From: Sinorhizobium sp. RAC02
GTDB taxonomy: Bacteria > Pseudomonadota > Alphaproteobacteria > Rhizobiales > Rhizobiaceae
Direction: 5' to 3'
Assembly (NCBI RefSeq): GCF_001713395.1
Contig: NZ_CP016450.1
Location: 2,862,001-2,926,000, forward strand
Length of the DNA: 64,000 bases
Every line of letters starts with the position of its first letter. The first letter of the stretch is position 1. The notes beneath the pieces are model-generated. The model searched no databases and was not told the DNA's origin. It saw only the letters and a list, made by a program, of their open reading frames with translations. Both the position numbers and the translations under genes were made by a program. Shown here piece by piece: positions 49,010 through 57,081 of this stretch.

Positions 49010-50584
49010 ATGAGCGTTTTCGGCGCCTATCTTCGCCTCGCCCGCGTGGGCTGGGTCCTCGTGCGCGAAGGCGTCGTCTCGGCGTTTCCGACCGAAGGCA
49101 TGCCGCCGCTTGCGCGCATGGCACACGGCGTTGCCGGCCTCTTCGCCCGTCGCAGGGCCTCGCGTGAAGACCGCGGCGATCGCCTCGCCCGCGCCATCGA
49201 GCGCCTCGGCCCCTCCTATGTGAAGATGGGCCAGTTCCTGGCGACCCGGCCGGACGTTGTCGGCGCCGAGATCGCCGTGGAACTGTCCGCCCTTCAGGAC
49301 CGCATGGCGACCTTTCCGCGCGAGGCGGCGGTTGCCACGGTGGAGGGCTCGCTCGGCCGGACGCTCGATGACCTCTATGTCGAATTCGGCGATCCTGTCG
49401 CCGCCGCCTCCATCGCGCAGGTCCATCCCGCAATCGTGCGCGACACGAATGGCGAACGCCGCGTCGCCGTCAAAGTCATCCGTCCCGGCGTGCGCCAGCG
49501 TTTCGGCCATGACTTGGAGGCGATGTATGCCGCCGCCCGGCTGCAGGAAAAGATCCTGCCCAACACGCGACGGCTGAAGCCGGTCGAGGTGACGCGCACG
49601 CTGGAGCAGACGACGAAGATCGAAATGGATCTTCGCCTGGAAGCCGCAGCCCTTTCCGAGCTTGGCGAAAACACCAAGGACGACCCCGGCTTTCGTGTGC
49701 CAAAGGTCGATTGGGAGCGTACGGGTCGCGATGTCGTTACCATGGAATGGATCGACGGCATCAAGATGTCGGATGTCGAGGGCCTGCGCGCCGCGGGCTT
49801 CGACCTCGACACGCTCGCCGACACGCTGATCCAGTCCTTCCTGCGTCACACGCTGCGCGACGGCTTCTTCCATGCCGACATGCACCAGGGTAATCTCTTC
49901 GTCGATCCGCAAGGCGTGATCGTCGCCGTCGACATGGGCATCGTCGGACGGCTCGGCAAGAAGGAACGCCGCTTCCTCGCCGAAATCCTCTTCGGCTTCA
50001 TTACCCGCGACTACCAGCGCGTTGCCAATGTGCATTTCGAGGCGGGCTACGTGCCCTCCCACCACAATACGGCGAGCTTTGCCCAGGCGATCCGCGCCAT
50101 CGGCGAACCGATCCACGGCCAGCCGGCCGAGACCATCTCCATGGCGAAGCTTTTGACGCTGCTGTTCGAGGTGACGGAACTCTTCGACATGGAGACCCGC
50201 ACCGAACTCGTCATGCTGCAGAAGACGATGGTGGTGGTCGAAGGCGTGTCGCGCACGCTCAACCCGCGCTTCAACATGTGGAAGGCTTCCGAAGGGGTCG
50301 TCGGCGACTGGATCCGTGACAATCTCGGGCCGAAACGTCTTCTGACGGACCTGCGCGACGGCGCGCATGCCGCACTCCGGCTCGCCGAAGCCGCCCCGGA
50401 GATTGCCGCCAAGGCGGAGATGCTGTCGCAGGAATTCTCCTCCATGGCCGAAAAAGGCCTGCGTTTCGACCCTGAGACCGCCGAAGCCATCGGCCGCTCG
50501 GAAGCCCGCCACAGCCGCTCCGGCCGGCTGGCGCTCTGGGTGATCGCCGCGATACTCGCCTACATCGCCTGGCAGATCAGCTAA
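49010..50584 (+). CDS. ubiB: UbiB, ABC1-family atypical protein kinase
   Basis: 524 residues. Kinase-like core with the A-rich nucleotide loop replaced by the UbiB-typical KxGQ motif YVKMGQFLATRPD, the Lys of RRVAVKVIRPGV, ERTGRDVVTMEWIDGIKMSD, and the catalytic HADMHQGNLFV and VDMGIVG; two C-terminal membrane helices (LALWVIAAILAYIAWQI) anchor it. Needed for ubiquinone biosynthesis, probably by extracting or arranging CoQ intermediates in the membrane (established for the family). Operon with ubiE (38 bases) and the channel gene (10 bases). Confidence 0.96.
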   Translation: MSVFGAYLRLARVGWVLVREGVVSAFPTEGMPPLARMAHGVAGLFARRRASREDRGDRLARAIERLGPSYVKMGQFLATRPDVVGAEIAVELSALQDRMATFPREAAVATVEGSLGRTLDDLYVEFGDPVAAASIAQVHPAIVRDTNGERRVAVKVIRPGVRQRFGHDLEAMYAAARLQEKILPNTRRLKPVEVTRTLEQTTKIEMDLRLEAAALSELGENTKDDPGFRVPKVDWERTGRDVVTMEWIDGIKMSDVEGLRAAGFDLDTLADTLIQSFLRHTLRDGFFHADMHQGNLFVDPQGVIVAVDMGIVGRLGKKERRFLAEILFGFITRDYQRVANVHFEAGYVPSHHNTASFAQAIRAIGEPIHGQPAETISMAKLLTLLFEVTELFDMETRTELVMLQKTMVVVEGVSRTLNPRFNMWKASEGVVGDWIRDNLGPKRLLTDLRDGAHAALRLAEAAPEIAAKAEMLSQEFSSMAEKGLRFDPETAEAIGRSEARHSRSGRLALWVIAAILAYIAWQIS

Positions 50585-50594
50585 AGGACAGCGG

Positions 50595-51437
50595 ATGCTT
50601 GACCGGCACCGGGCGGGCGCTAGTCTCTCCCGCATGACCGACGAACCGCTCAGCATAACCGAACCGCCACCCTTCATCGAACGGTTGCGCCGGCAATTGC
50701 GCGGGCTCTATTTCGGGCGGGACCGCGAGGCTGTTCGTTTCCAGGTCGCGATGCTCCTTGTCGATATCGCGATCCTTTGTTTCTTCATTCTGGGGCCGTA
50801 TCTGCGCAAAGGTCCCGCCTACATCATCGTCGACTACGCCATTGCGCTCGTCATCGCCTTCGAGCTCGGCGCACGCGCGCTGATCGCGCCGAACCTGCGC
50901 TACTGGGCGATGCGGCCGATGACCTGGGTGGACATCGTCGTGCTCGGCACGCTGCTGTTTCCCAACCAGCTGCACAATTTCGCGTTCCTGCGCGTGCTGC
51001 GGATCTGGGCGATCAGCCAGAGCAAGCTCGTCACGCTGACGCTGCGTCGGCTGGGGCATGGCGACAAGGAAGACGTCATCCAGGCCTGCGTGAATTTTCT
51101 GGTCTTCCTCTTCCTCGTTACCGGCTTCGTCTACAGCAACTTCTTCTACGGCGAAGACGGTTTTGCAGGCTTCGTCGATGCACTCTATTTCTCCGTCGCG
51201 ACGGTCACGACCACCGGCTTCGGCGACATCGTGTTGCCGGGCACGCTCGGCAAGCTCACCTCCATCATCACCATGATCGTCGGCATTTCGCTTTTCGTGC
51301 GGCTCGCCCAGGCGATCGTGCGGCCCTACAAGGTGACATTCCCCTGCCCGCAATGCGGCCTGTCGCGCCATGATGCCGACGCGGTTCACTGCAAGGCCTG
51401 CGGCCATGTGCTGAACATTCCCGACGAAGGCGCCTGA
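50595..51437 (+). CDS. Six-helix potassium channel with C-terminal zinc ribbon
   Basis: 280 residues. TM1-TM6 in order: AMLLVDIAILCFFILGPYL; IVDYAIALVIAFELGARALI; WVDIVVLGTLLFP; AFLRVLRIWAISQS; NFLVFLFLVTGFVYSNFFY; SIITMIVGISLFVRLAQAIV, with a pore loop carrying TTTGFGD, the selectivity filter of potassium channels. S4 has few arginines, so voltage sensing is doubtful. The tail has CPQCGL then CKACG, a zinc ribbon that may sense metals or bind a partner. AAGGA precedes its ATG at 50595. It is 10 bases behind ubiB and could be co-transcribed. Conductance is inferred, not shown. Confidence 0.85.
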   Translation: MLDRHRAGASLSRMTDEPLSITEPPPFIERLRRQLRGLYFGRDREAVRFQVAMLLVDIAILCFFILGPYLRKGPAYIIVDYAIALVIAFELGARALIAPNLRYWAMRPMTWVDIVVLGTLLFPNQLHNFAFLRVLRIWAISQSKLVTLTLRRLGHGDKEDVIQACVNFLVFLFLVTGFVYSNFFYGEDGFAGFVDALYFSVATVTTTGFGDIVLPGTLGKLTSIITMIVGISLFVRLAQAIVRPYKVTFPCPQCGLSRHDADAVHCKACGHVLNIPDEGA

Positions 51438-51571
51438 CGGAAGAACACCCCCTTGTTGGCCCGCGCCGGCGGTTCCCGTCGGCTCGTGATCGTGGTATTT
51501 TAGAAAAGCCGGAACAACCGGCGCATTGTACTGCAAGACCGTATTCTCCAAGGGCCAAAGGGGAGCCGTCC

Positions 51572-51798
51572 ATGCGCAAGACCATGATATCCGCCGCCAT
51601 CGCAGCCTTGTCCCTCGTCGCCTTCGCCGCACCGGCCTTTGCCGGCAGGATGCCGGACGCCGCGACGATCCGGCCAGCCGGCCTCGTTGACCTCGCCACC
51701 ACTACTACGGCCATAAGCCGACGTGTTTCTGGAAGAAGGTCAAGAGGTACGACTACTACGGCAATGTCATCATCAAGAAGATCAAGGTCTGCCACTGA
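51572..51798 (+). pseudogene. Small secreted basic protein, broken by a one-base frameshift
   Basis: An ATG at 51572 starts a clear signal peptide (MISAAIAALSLVAFAAPAFA). The downstream frame ends as DLATTTTAISRR and looks noncoding, but in the frame shifted by one base the last 33 codons read HHYYGHKPTCFWKKVKRY then DYYGNVIIKKIKVCH before a stop at 51796-51798. I recognise this Cys-Phe-Trp/basic, Tyr-rich tail as a family of small secreted rhizobial proteins. The total length is one base short of a multiple of three. It is either a pseudogene or a sequencing error. Function unknown. Confidence 0.6.
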
Positions 51799-51904
51799 GG
51801 CGTTCGCGGCCGGCGCAGACTAGGAAATGCCATTGCAACGGGGTAGGACGGAATGACCGCCCTCCCGGAGGGCATCCATGTGCCTCACGCGTTCAGGACC
51901 CGCC

Positions 51905-53110
51905 ATGCCGCTTGCAGGAAAACGCATCCTCCTCGTCATCTCCGGCGGCATCGCCGCCTATAAGAGTCTCGACCTGATCCGGCGTCTACGGGAACGGGGC
52001 GCGGAGGTGCGGCCCGTCATGACCGCAGGCGCGCAGCAGTTCGTCACGCCGCTTGCCGTCGGCGCGCTTTCCGCCGGCCATGTCTATACGGACCTTTTTT
52101 CACGCGAGGACGAGCAGGATGTCGGGCATATAAGGCTGGCACGCGACTGCGATCTCATCATCGTCGCCCCCGCCACCGCCGACCTGATGGCCAAGATGGC
52201 GAACGGCCTTGCCGACGACCTCGCCTCGACCCTGCTGCTCGCCACCGATCGCCCGGTGCTGCTGGCGCCGGCCATGAACCCGAAAATGTGGTCGCACCCC
52301 GCGACACGCCGCAATGTCGCGACGCTGCGCAAGGATGGCCTCGCCTTCGTCGGCCCCAATGCCGGCGAAATGGCGGAAGGCGGCGAGGCTGGCCTCGGCC
52401 GCATGGCCGAACCCTTGGAAATCGTTGCCGCCGCCGAAGGCCTTCTCGACGGTGGAGCCAAGCCGCTCACCGGCCGCACCGCCATCGTCACCTCAGGCCC
52501 GACGCATGAGCCGATCGACCCGGTGCGCTACATCGCCAACCGTTCTTCCGGCCGGCAGGGCCATGCCATCGCCGCCGCCCTTGCCCGGCTTGGTGCGCAG
52601 GTGACGCTCGTCTCCGGGCCTGTCACACTCGCCGATCCGCCGGGTGTCACCGTCATCAAGGTGGAACGGGCGGACGAGATGCTGCAGGCCGTGCTTGGCG
52701 CATTGCCGGCGGACATCGCGGTGATGGTCGCGGCCGTCGCCGACTGGCGCGTCGCGACGCCGAACGCAGAAAAGATCAAGAAGCAGCCGGGCGAAGGTCC
52801 GCCGCCGCTGATGCTGGCGGAAAACCCTGACATCCTGAAGACCGTCGGCCACCACGCGAAGCGCCCGAAGGTCGTCGTCGGCTTTGCTGCCGAGACGCAG
52901 GATGTCGAAAACAATGGGCGCGTAAAGCTTCAGAAGAAAGGTGCCGATCTTATCGTCGCCAACGACGTTTCGCCGGAAACCGGCATCATGGGTGGCACGC
53001 GAAACAGCGTGAAGCTGATCACCGCCGCCGGCGTCGAGCAATGGCCGGACCTGTCGAAGGAAGACGTTGCCGGCCGCCTTGCCGGCTGGATCGCCGAGCG
53101 GCTTATTTGA
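51905..53110 (+). CDS. coaBC: Bifunctional phosphopantothenoylcysteine decarboxylase/synthetase
   Basis: Two steps in coenzyme A synthesis: joins cysteine to 4'-phosphopantothenate (CoaB, C-terminal half) and decarboxylates the product with FMN (CoaC, N-terminal half). 401 residues: ISGGIAAYKSLDLIRRL (start of CoaC), the PXMNXXMW motif in LAPAMNPKMW, then the CoaB signature AVVADWRV-like VAAVADWRVATPNAEKIKK and NDVSPETGIMGG. The active-site His of CoaC lies in QDVGHIRLARD. ATG at 51905; the frame begins at 51878 but the extra residues are not homologous. It overlaps the class II amidotransferase gene tail by 8 bases. Confidence 0.96.
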   Translation: MPLAGKRILLVISGGIAAYKSLDLIRRLRERGAEVRPVMTAGAQQFVTPLAVGALSAGHVYTDLFSREDEQDVGHIRLARDCDLIIVAPATADLMAKMANGLADDLASTLLLATDRPVLLAPAMNPKMWSHPATRRNVATLRKDGLAFVGPNAGEMAEGGEAGLGRMAEPLEIVAAAEGLLDGGAKPLTGRTAIVTSGPTHEPIDPVRYIANRSSGRQGHAIAAALARLGAQVTLVSGPVTLADPPGVTVIKVERADEMLQAVLGALPADIAVMVAAVADWRVATPNAEKIKKQPGEGPPPLMLAENPDILKTVGHHAKRPKVVVGFAAETQDVENNGRVKLQKKGADLIVANDVSPETGIMGGTRNSVKLITAAGVEQWPDLSKEDVAGRLAGWIAERLI

Positions 53111-53924
53111 CGAGGGCGAGCTTCGCGTCCATCGTGCTCGCCGGCCGGCCGGCGGGCGTGAAGATGCGCACGTCGACGCCGTTTTCGCCAAGCACCACGG
53201 CGCTGCCATCGGGAATTTCCACCCAGGCTTCCGTGTCGTCGTTCAGCGGTTCGGAAACGAGGCAGTAGCCGCCGGTCTCCCCCATCGGGGCCGCATAGAG
53301 CGTCGGGGCGGCGTAGTCCGTCGCATAGCGCACGGCATAAAGCTGGTCGCCATCGGTGAAGGCAGCAGTGAAACGCACGAGCACGCGGCGTTCCAGATGG
53401 GCGGCAAGGCGCTCGACGAAAGCGATGGTCTCCGCCATCGCGCCGAGCGGATCGCGAGCCAGGCCGAATTGCAGCGCCAGCAGGAAGAGCAGTTCCGAAT
53501 CCGTCGAGCCGGTGCGGGCATTGTAGAGGTCGTTGTCGAGCATGGTTTCGAGCGGCCGGCGCAGGTGCTCGAAATCGGCGATCTGGCCGTTGTGCATGAA
53601 GGACCAGATGCCGTTGACGAAGGGATGGCAATTGTCGCGCCGCGTGCCGCCGCCTGTTGCGGCGCGAACATGGGCGAGGAAAAGCGGCGAGCGGACCTGG
53701 CGCGCGATGCTTCTGAGATTGCAGTCGGACCAGGCCGGCAGGATATCGCGGTAGCGGCCGGGCTCCGGGCGCTCGCCATACCAGGCAATGCCGAAGCCGT
53801 CGCCATTGGTGGACGTCTTGGCGCGCGTGGCGCAATGGGATTGTTCGATCAGCGAGTGAGCCGGCGAGGACACCAGTTCCTCGAGATAAAGCGGCTCTCC
53901 GCGATAGGCTGCCCAACGGCACAT
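53103..53924 (-). CDS. Class II glutamine amidotransferase
   Basis: 273 residues. N-terminal cysteine nucleophile in MCRWAAYRGEPLYL, the NGDGFGIAWYG loop and the FMHNGQI motif (catalytic Asn), as in YafJ and EgtC-type amidotransferases that hydrolyse an amide and pass ammonia or a gamma-glutamyl group. No partner synthetase is nearby, so its role is unknown. The stop lies inside coaBC (8-base convergent overlap). Upstream, 246 bases separate it from the GFA gene, transcribed away from it. Confidence 0.92.
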   Translation of the reverse strand: MCRWAAYRGEPLYLEELVSSPAHSLIEQSHCATRAKTSTNGDGFGIAWYGERPEPGRYRDILPAWSDCNLRSIARQVRSPLFLAHVRAATGGGTRRDNCHPFVNGIWSFMHNGQIADFEHLRRPLETMLDNDLYNARTGSTDSELLFLLALQFGLARDPLGAMAETIAFVERLAAHLERRVLVRFTAAFTDGDQLYAVRYATDYAAPTLYAAPMGETGGYCLVSEPLNDDTEAWVEIPDGSAVVLGENGVDVRIFTPAGRPASTMDAKLALVK

Positions 53925-54170
53925 GACGCTATTCTCGCTTTCGAAGACCGGCGACGAACCGGTGTTTGACCAGACGCATTAACCATGGCACTGGCCTGAT
54001 TTTCAACGCAAATGGGTAAAAATGCGTTAACGAATGTAAACGGGCCGAAACCATGCGTGTCATTCTGATGACAATGCGGCCTGCCGGCAGTTTCCGGCGG
54101 AACAGCGTGGTCATCCTGTTGACGGTGCGACGTGAGGGCCTATCCTCTCACGACAAGGGAAGGACGCACC

Positions 54171-54575
54171 ATGCGCATCGACGGGCAATGCCATTGTGGC
54201 GACGTGACCTATACGGCCGAGATCGACCCGGACGCCGTTTCGATCTGCCATTGCACGGATTGCCAGCGGCTGACCGGCTCGCCCTATCGCGTGACCGTCA
54301 GCACGCCGCGCGAGGCGGTGGCCCTCACCGGCAACCCGCCGAAACTCTACGTCAAGACGGCGGAAAGCGGCCGCAAGCGCCTACAATATTTCTGCGCCCA
54401 ATGCGGCTCGCCGCTTTTCGTCACCGGCACGGACGAGGATGCTGACATGTGGGGCATCCGCTGGGGCAGCATCAATCAGCGGGCCGCCCTGAAGCCGAAA
54501 CGCCAGAGCTGGTGTGCGTCCGCCATGGACTGGTTCGGCGAAACGGCGGCCCTGCCGCCCGAGCAGCGGGACTGA
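54171..54575 (+). CDS. GFA-family (glutathione-dependent formaldehyde-activating-like) protein
   Basis: 134 residues with the zinc-ligand layout of the Mss4-like family: CHCGDVTYTAE, CHCTDCQRLTG and YFCAQCGSPLF provide six to seven cysteines. The family name comes from Gfa; most members, including this one, have no proven activity on S-hydroxymethylglutathione, and the zinc ligands CHC, CxxC and CxxC suffice for the call. ATG with AAGGAC upstream. An AraC gene begins 3 bases after its stop, so they are co-transcribed. Confidence 0.93.
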   Translation: MRIDGQCHCGDVTYTAEIDPDAVSICHCTDCQRLTGSPYRVTVSTPREAVALTGNPPKLYVKTAESGRKRLQYFCAQCGSPLFVTGTDEDADMWGIRWGSINQRAALKPKRQSWCASAMDWFGETAALPPEQRD

Positions 54576-54578
54576 ACC

Positions 54579-55379
54579 ATGGCGACCGGGTCCTTCCAGA
54601 TCTTGCGGACGGGTATAGACGGCATCGAGGCGGTGATTGCAGACAGCAGTCACGTCTTTGCACGCCATAGCCATGACGCCTATGGCGTCGGCATGATCGA
54701 GCGCGGCGCGCAGAAATCGGCAAGCGGGCGCGGCATTGTGGAGGCCGAAGCCGGCAACACCATCACCGTCAATCCCGGCGAGGTGCATGACGGCGCGCCG
54801 CTTGGCGACGCCTCACGCGCCTGGCGCATGCTCTATATACAGCCGGCTGTCGTTGCCGCCGCTGCAGAGGACATTTTTGAAGGCCGGCCGCGCGAGGAGT
54901 TTTATGCGCCCGTGCTGGAGGATGGCCGTATTGCGGGCCTCGCCGCCGCCGCCCTCACCGCGCTGCTGGATCGTCACACCACCTCCATCGGCCGTGACGA
55001 ACGCCTGTTAATGCTGCTCGCAGCCGTGTTGCGGGAACGGGCGCCGAAGAGCAGCAGCGCTGCCGCATCGCGCGTCAGCCGCGCCCGCGACCGCCTCGAT
55101 AGCGACCCCGCCTCCGTGATCACCCTCGAAGAGCTTGCCGCAGAAAGCGGGCTCGGCCGCTTCCGGCTGGTGCGCGACTTCGCCCGCATCACCGGCCTCA
55201 CGCCGCATGCCTATCTGCTCCAGCGCCGCACCGAACTCGCCCGGCGGATGATTTCACGCGGCACCGCGCTTGCCGAGGTGGCGATTGCCGCGGGTTTTGC
55301 CGACCAGAGCCATATGACGCGCAACTTTACGCGCCGCTACGGCTACACGCCCGGCGCCTATCTCACCGCCAGCGCCTGA
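54579..55379 (+). CDS. AraC-family transcriptional regulator
   Basis: 266 residues: an N-terminal cupin/AraC-binding domain (ARHSHDAYGVGMIERGAQKS, VNPGEVHDGAPL) and a C-terminal double HTH (ITLEELAAESGLGRFRLVRD; EVAIAAGFADQSHMTRNFTR). This architecture accompanies LysE-family exporters in rhizobia; the LysE gene lies 75 bases downstream in the same direction. It probably senses an amino acid-like ligand and activates the exporter (inference). Starts 3 bases after the GFA gene. Confidence 0.92.
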   Translation: MATGSFQILRTGIDGIEAVIADSSHVFARHSHDAYGVGMIERGAQKSASGRGIVEAEAGNTITVNPGEVHDGAPLGDASRAWRMLYIQPAVVAAAAEDIFEGRPREEFYAPVLEDGRIAGLAAAALTALLDRHTTSIGRDERLLMLLAAVLRERAPKSSSAAASRVSRARDRLDSDPASVITLEELAAESGLGRFRLVRDFARITGLTPHAYLLQRRTELARRMISRGTALAEVAIAAGFADQSHMTRNFTRRYGYTPGAYLTASA

Positions 55380-55454
55380 ACCTGCAATTTCGTTCAAGAC
55401 CAATCATACCCTTCCGGTGTCCCCTGCAGCCTCCTCTTCTGCACGGGACCTGCC

Positions 55455-56069
55455 ATGACCACCGAATTCCTCATCACCTCGCTCGTCGTCATCCTGCTAC
55501 CGGGCACCGGCGTCATCTACACGCTGGCGCTCGGCATCAGCGGCGGATTTCGCGCCGGGTTGCTCGCCGCCTTCGGCTGCACGCTCGGCATCATTCCGCA
55601 TATCCTCGCCAGCGTCGTCGGCCTTGCCGCGGTTCTGCATGCCAGCGCGCTTGCCTTCGAGGTGCTGCGCTATATCGGCGTCGCCTATCTGCTGTTCATC
55701 GCGTGGAGCTTGCTGAAGGATAGCAATGCGCTGGATATCAGAGATGAAAAGGCACCCGCCGAACGCGCGCTTCGCATCGTGCGAAAGGGCATTCTCACCA
55801 ACATCTTCAACCCGAAGCTTTCGCTGTTCTTCCTGGCGTTCCTGCCGCAATTCGTGCCGGCGGACGCGGCGGACGCCACGGCGCAGATGCTCTTTCTCGG
55901 CGGCGTCTTCATGCTGCTCACTTTCCTGGTCTTCGCCCTCTACGGCGCGCTTGCCGCAGGGTTTCGACACCAGGTCCTTAGCCGGCCAAGGATCATGGTC
56001 TGGACGCAGCGCAGCTTTGCCGCCGCCCTTGGCCTCATGGGCCTGCGGCTCGCACTGGCAGACCGCTGA
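55455..56069 (+). CDS. LysE/RhtB-family exporter
   Basis: 204 residues with six hydrophobic helices; family start TEFLITSLVVILLPGTGVIYTL with the conserved P-G-T/P turn, then AAFGCTLGIIPHILASVVGL and ILTNIFNPKLSLFFLAFLPQ (the NPK motif). Such inner-membrane proteins export basic or neutral amino acids and homoserine lactones. Immediately downstream of an AraC gene, its likely regulator. Convergent with thiD, 3 bases between stop codons. Two other LysE-like genes lie within 7 kb. Confidence 0.92.
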   Translation: MTTEFLITSLVVILLPGTGVIYTLALGISGGFRAGLLAAFGCTLGIIPHILASVVGLAAVLHASALAFEVLRYIGVAYLLFIAWSLLKDSNALDIRDEKAPAERALRIVRKGILTNIFNPKLSLFFLAFLPQFVPADAADATAQMLFLGGVFMLLTFLVFALYGALAAGFRHQVLSRPRIMVWTQRSFAAALGLMGLRLALADR

Positions 56070-56072
56070 CGA

Positions 56073-56882
56073 TCAGGTCCAGAGCGCGTGGAAGTGATGA
56101 AGCGGTCCGTGGCCGGAGCCAACAGCAAGGGCATCCGAGGTGCGCACCGCGCCGGCGATGAAGCTCTTCGCTGCGGCAACGGCATCCGCAAGCGGCTTGC
56201 CCTTGCCAAGTTCCGCCGCGATCGCGCTCGACAGCGAGCAACCGGTGCCGTGGGTGTTGCGCGTCAGTACGCGCACACCCTCGAACCAGCGTTGCCCGTC
56301 GGTCGTCGCAAGCACATCGGGGCTTTGCCCACCCGGCAGGTGGCCACCCTTCAAAAGCACGGCCTTCGGGCCGAGCGCCAGCAAGCGCATAGCCTGATCT
56401 TCCATTCCCGCGCGGTCGATCGCCTCCGGTTCACCGAGCAACGCGGCCGCTTCCGGCAGGTTGGGCGTCAGCACGGTCGCAAGCGGCAGCAGGCGCCGCG
56501 TCAGCGCCTCGACGGCCTGGCTCTCCAGCAGGGATGCCCCGCCCTTCGCAACCATCACCGGATCCACCACGATCGGCAGCCCGCGACGCGACGAAAGTGC
56601 CCTGGCGACAGCCTCGGCGATTTCCGCCGAGGCGATCATGCCGATCTTCACCGCATGCACGCGAATGTCGCCAAAAATATCCGCAATCTGCGCCGCAACG
56701 AAGGTAGGGGGCACGAGATGCACGCCGGAGACGCCCTGCGTGTTCTGTGCCGTCAACGCGGTCAGAACGGCCATGCCATAGGTGCCGCGGGCGGCGAAGG
56801 TCTTGAGGTCGGCCTGGATGCCGGCGCCGCCTGACGGGTCGGATCCCGCAATCGAGAGAATGTTTGCAATCGCCTCAGTCAA
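56073..56882 (-). CDS. thiD: Hydroxymethylpyrimidine/phosphomethylpyrimidine kinase
   Basis: 269 residues, ribokinase fold; substrate motif IAGSDPSGGAGIQADLKTF at the start, NTHGTGCSLSSAIAAEL (catalytic anion hole and Asp position replaced by Cys, as usual in ThiD). Phosphorylates HMP and HMP-P in thiamine synthesis or salvage. The start is TTG at 56880-56882: no ATG fits, and GAGGAGG lies 4-5 bases upstream. A TPP riboswitch precedes it. It is a lone thi gene here. Confidence 0.95.
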   Translation of the reverse strand: MTEAIANILSIAGSDPSGGAGIQADLKTFAARGTYGMAVLTALTAQNTQGVSGVHLVPPTFVAAQIADIFGDIRVHAVKIGMIASAEIAEAVARALSSRRGLPIVVDPVMVAKGGASLLESQAVEALTRRLLPLATVLTPNLPEAAALLGEPEAIDRAGMEDQAMRLLALGPKAVLLKGGHLPGGQSPDVLATTDGQRWFEGVRVLTRNTHGTGCSLSSAIAAELGKGKPLADAVAAAKSFIAGAVRTSDALAVGSGHGPLHHFHALWT

Positions 56883-56885
56883 CGC

Positions 56886-56904
56886 GCCTCCTCGCGACGA
56901 AGGC
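56886..56904 (-). promoter_or_regulatory. Hairpin that would sequester the thiD ribosome-binding site
   Basis: On the minus strand GCCTTC (56904-56899) can pair with GGAGGC (56891-56886; one G-U pair), a loop of 7 bases. GGAGGC holds the thiD Shine-Dalgarno, just downstream of the riboswitch. This suggests translational control. Confidence 0.5.
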
Positions 56905-56928
56905 AGCAGACGGGCAGCACCCAGTCGA

Positions 56929-57009
56929 CTCCCTCCGCCGGCATGATCCGGTTCAGGTTCAAAGGGTGCTTCTCAGCCCGCCTTCCGGCGGACGCCCCTG
57001 TCAGGGACG
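56929..57009 (-). ncRNA. TPP (THI-box) riboswitch of thiD
   Basis: On the minus strand: the P1 arm TCCCT, GGGGCGTCCGCCGG with a short variable stem, the invariant GCTGAGA (plus strand 56971-56977), ACCCTTTGAACCTGAACCGG and the closing AGGGA. Both the pyrimidine sensor loop CTGAGA and the pyrophosphate sensor region are recognisable. It lies 47 bases ahead of the thiD start codon and on the same strand. Confidence 0.95.
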
Positions 57010-57032
57010 GGTTTTCGCAAATGCCGCCGCAC

Positions 57033-57053
57033 CTGTCACGCCGAAAGTGACAG
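57033..57053. other. 7-bp perfect inverted repeat between prfC and the riboswitch
   Basis: CTGTCAC, 7 bases, GTGACAG. It lies 29 bases past the prfC stop on the minus strand. No T-run follows, so a classic terminator is not evident; it may be an operator near the thiD promoter or a protecting stem. Confidence 0.35.
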
Positions 57054-57081
57054 ATGCGCTATTCGATCACACATTGGCCAA

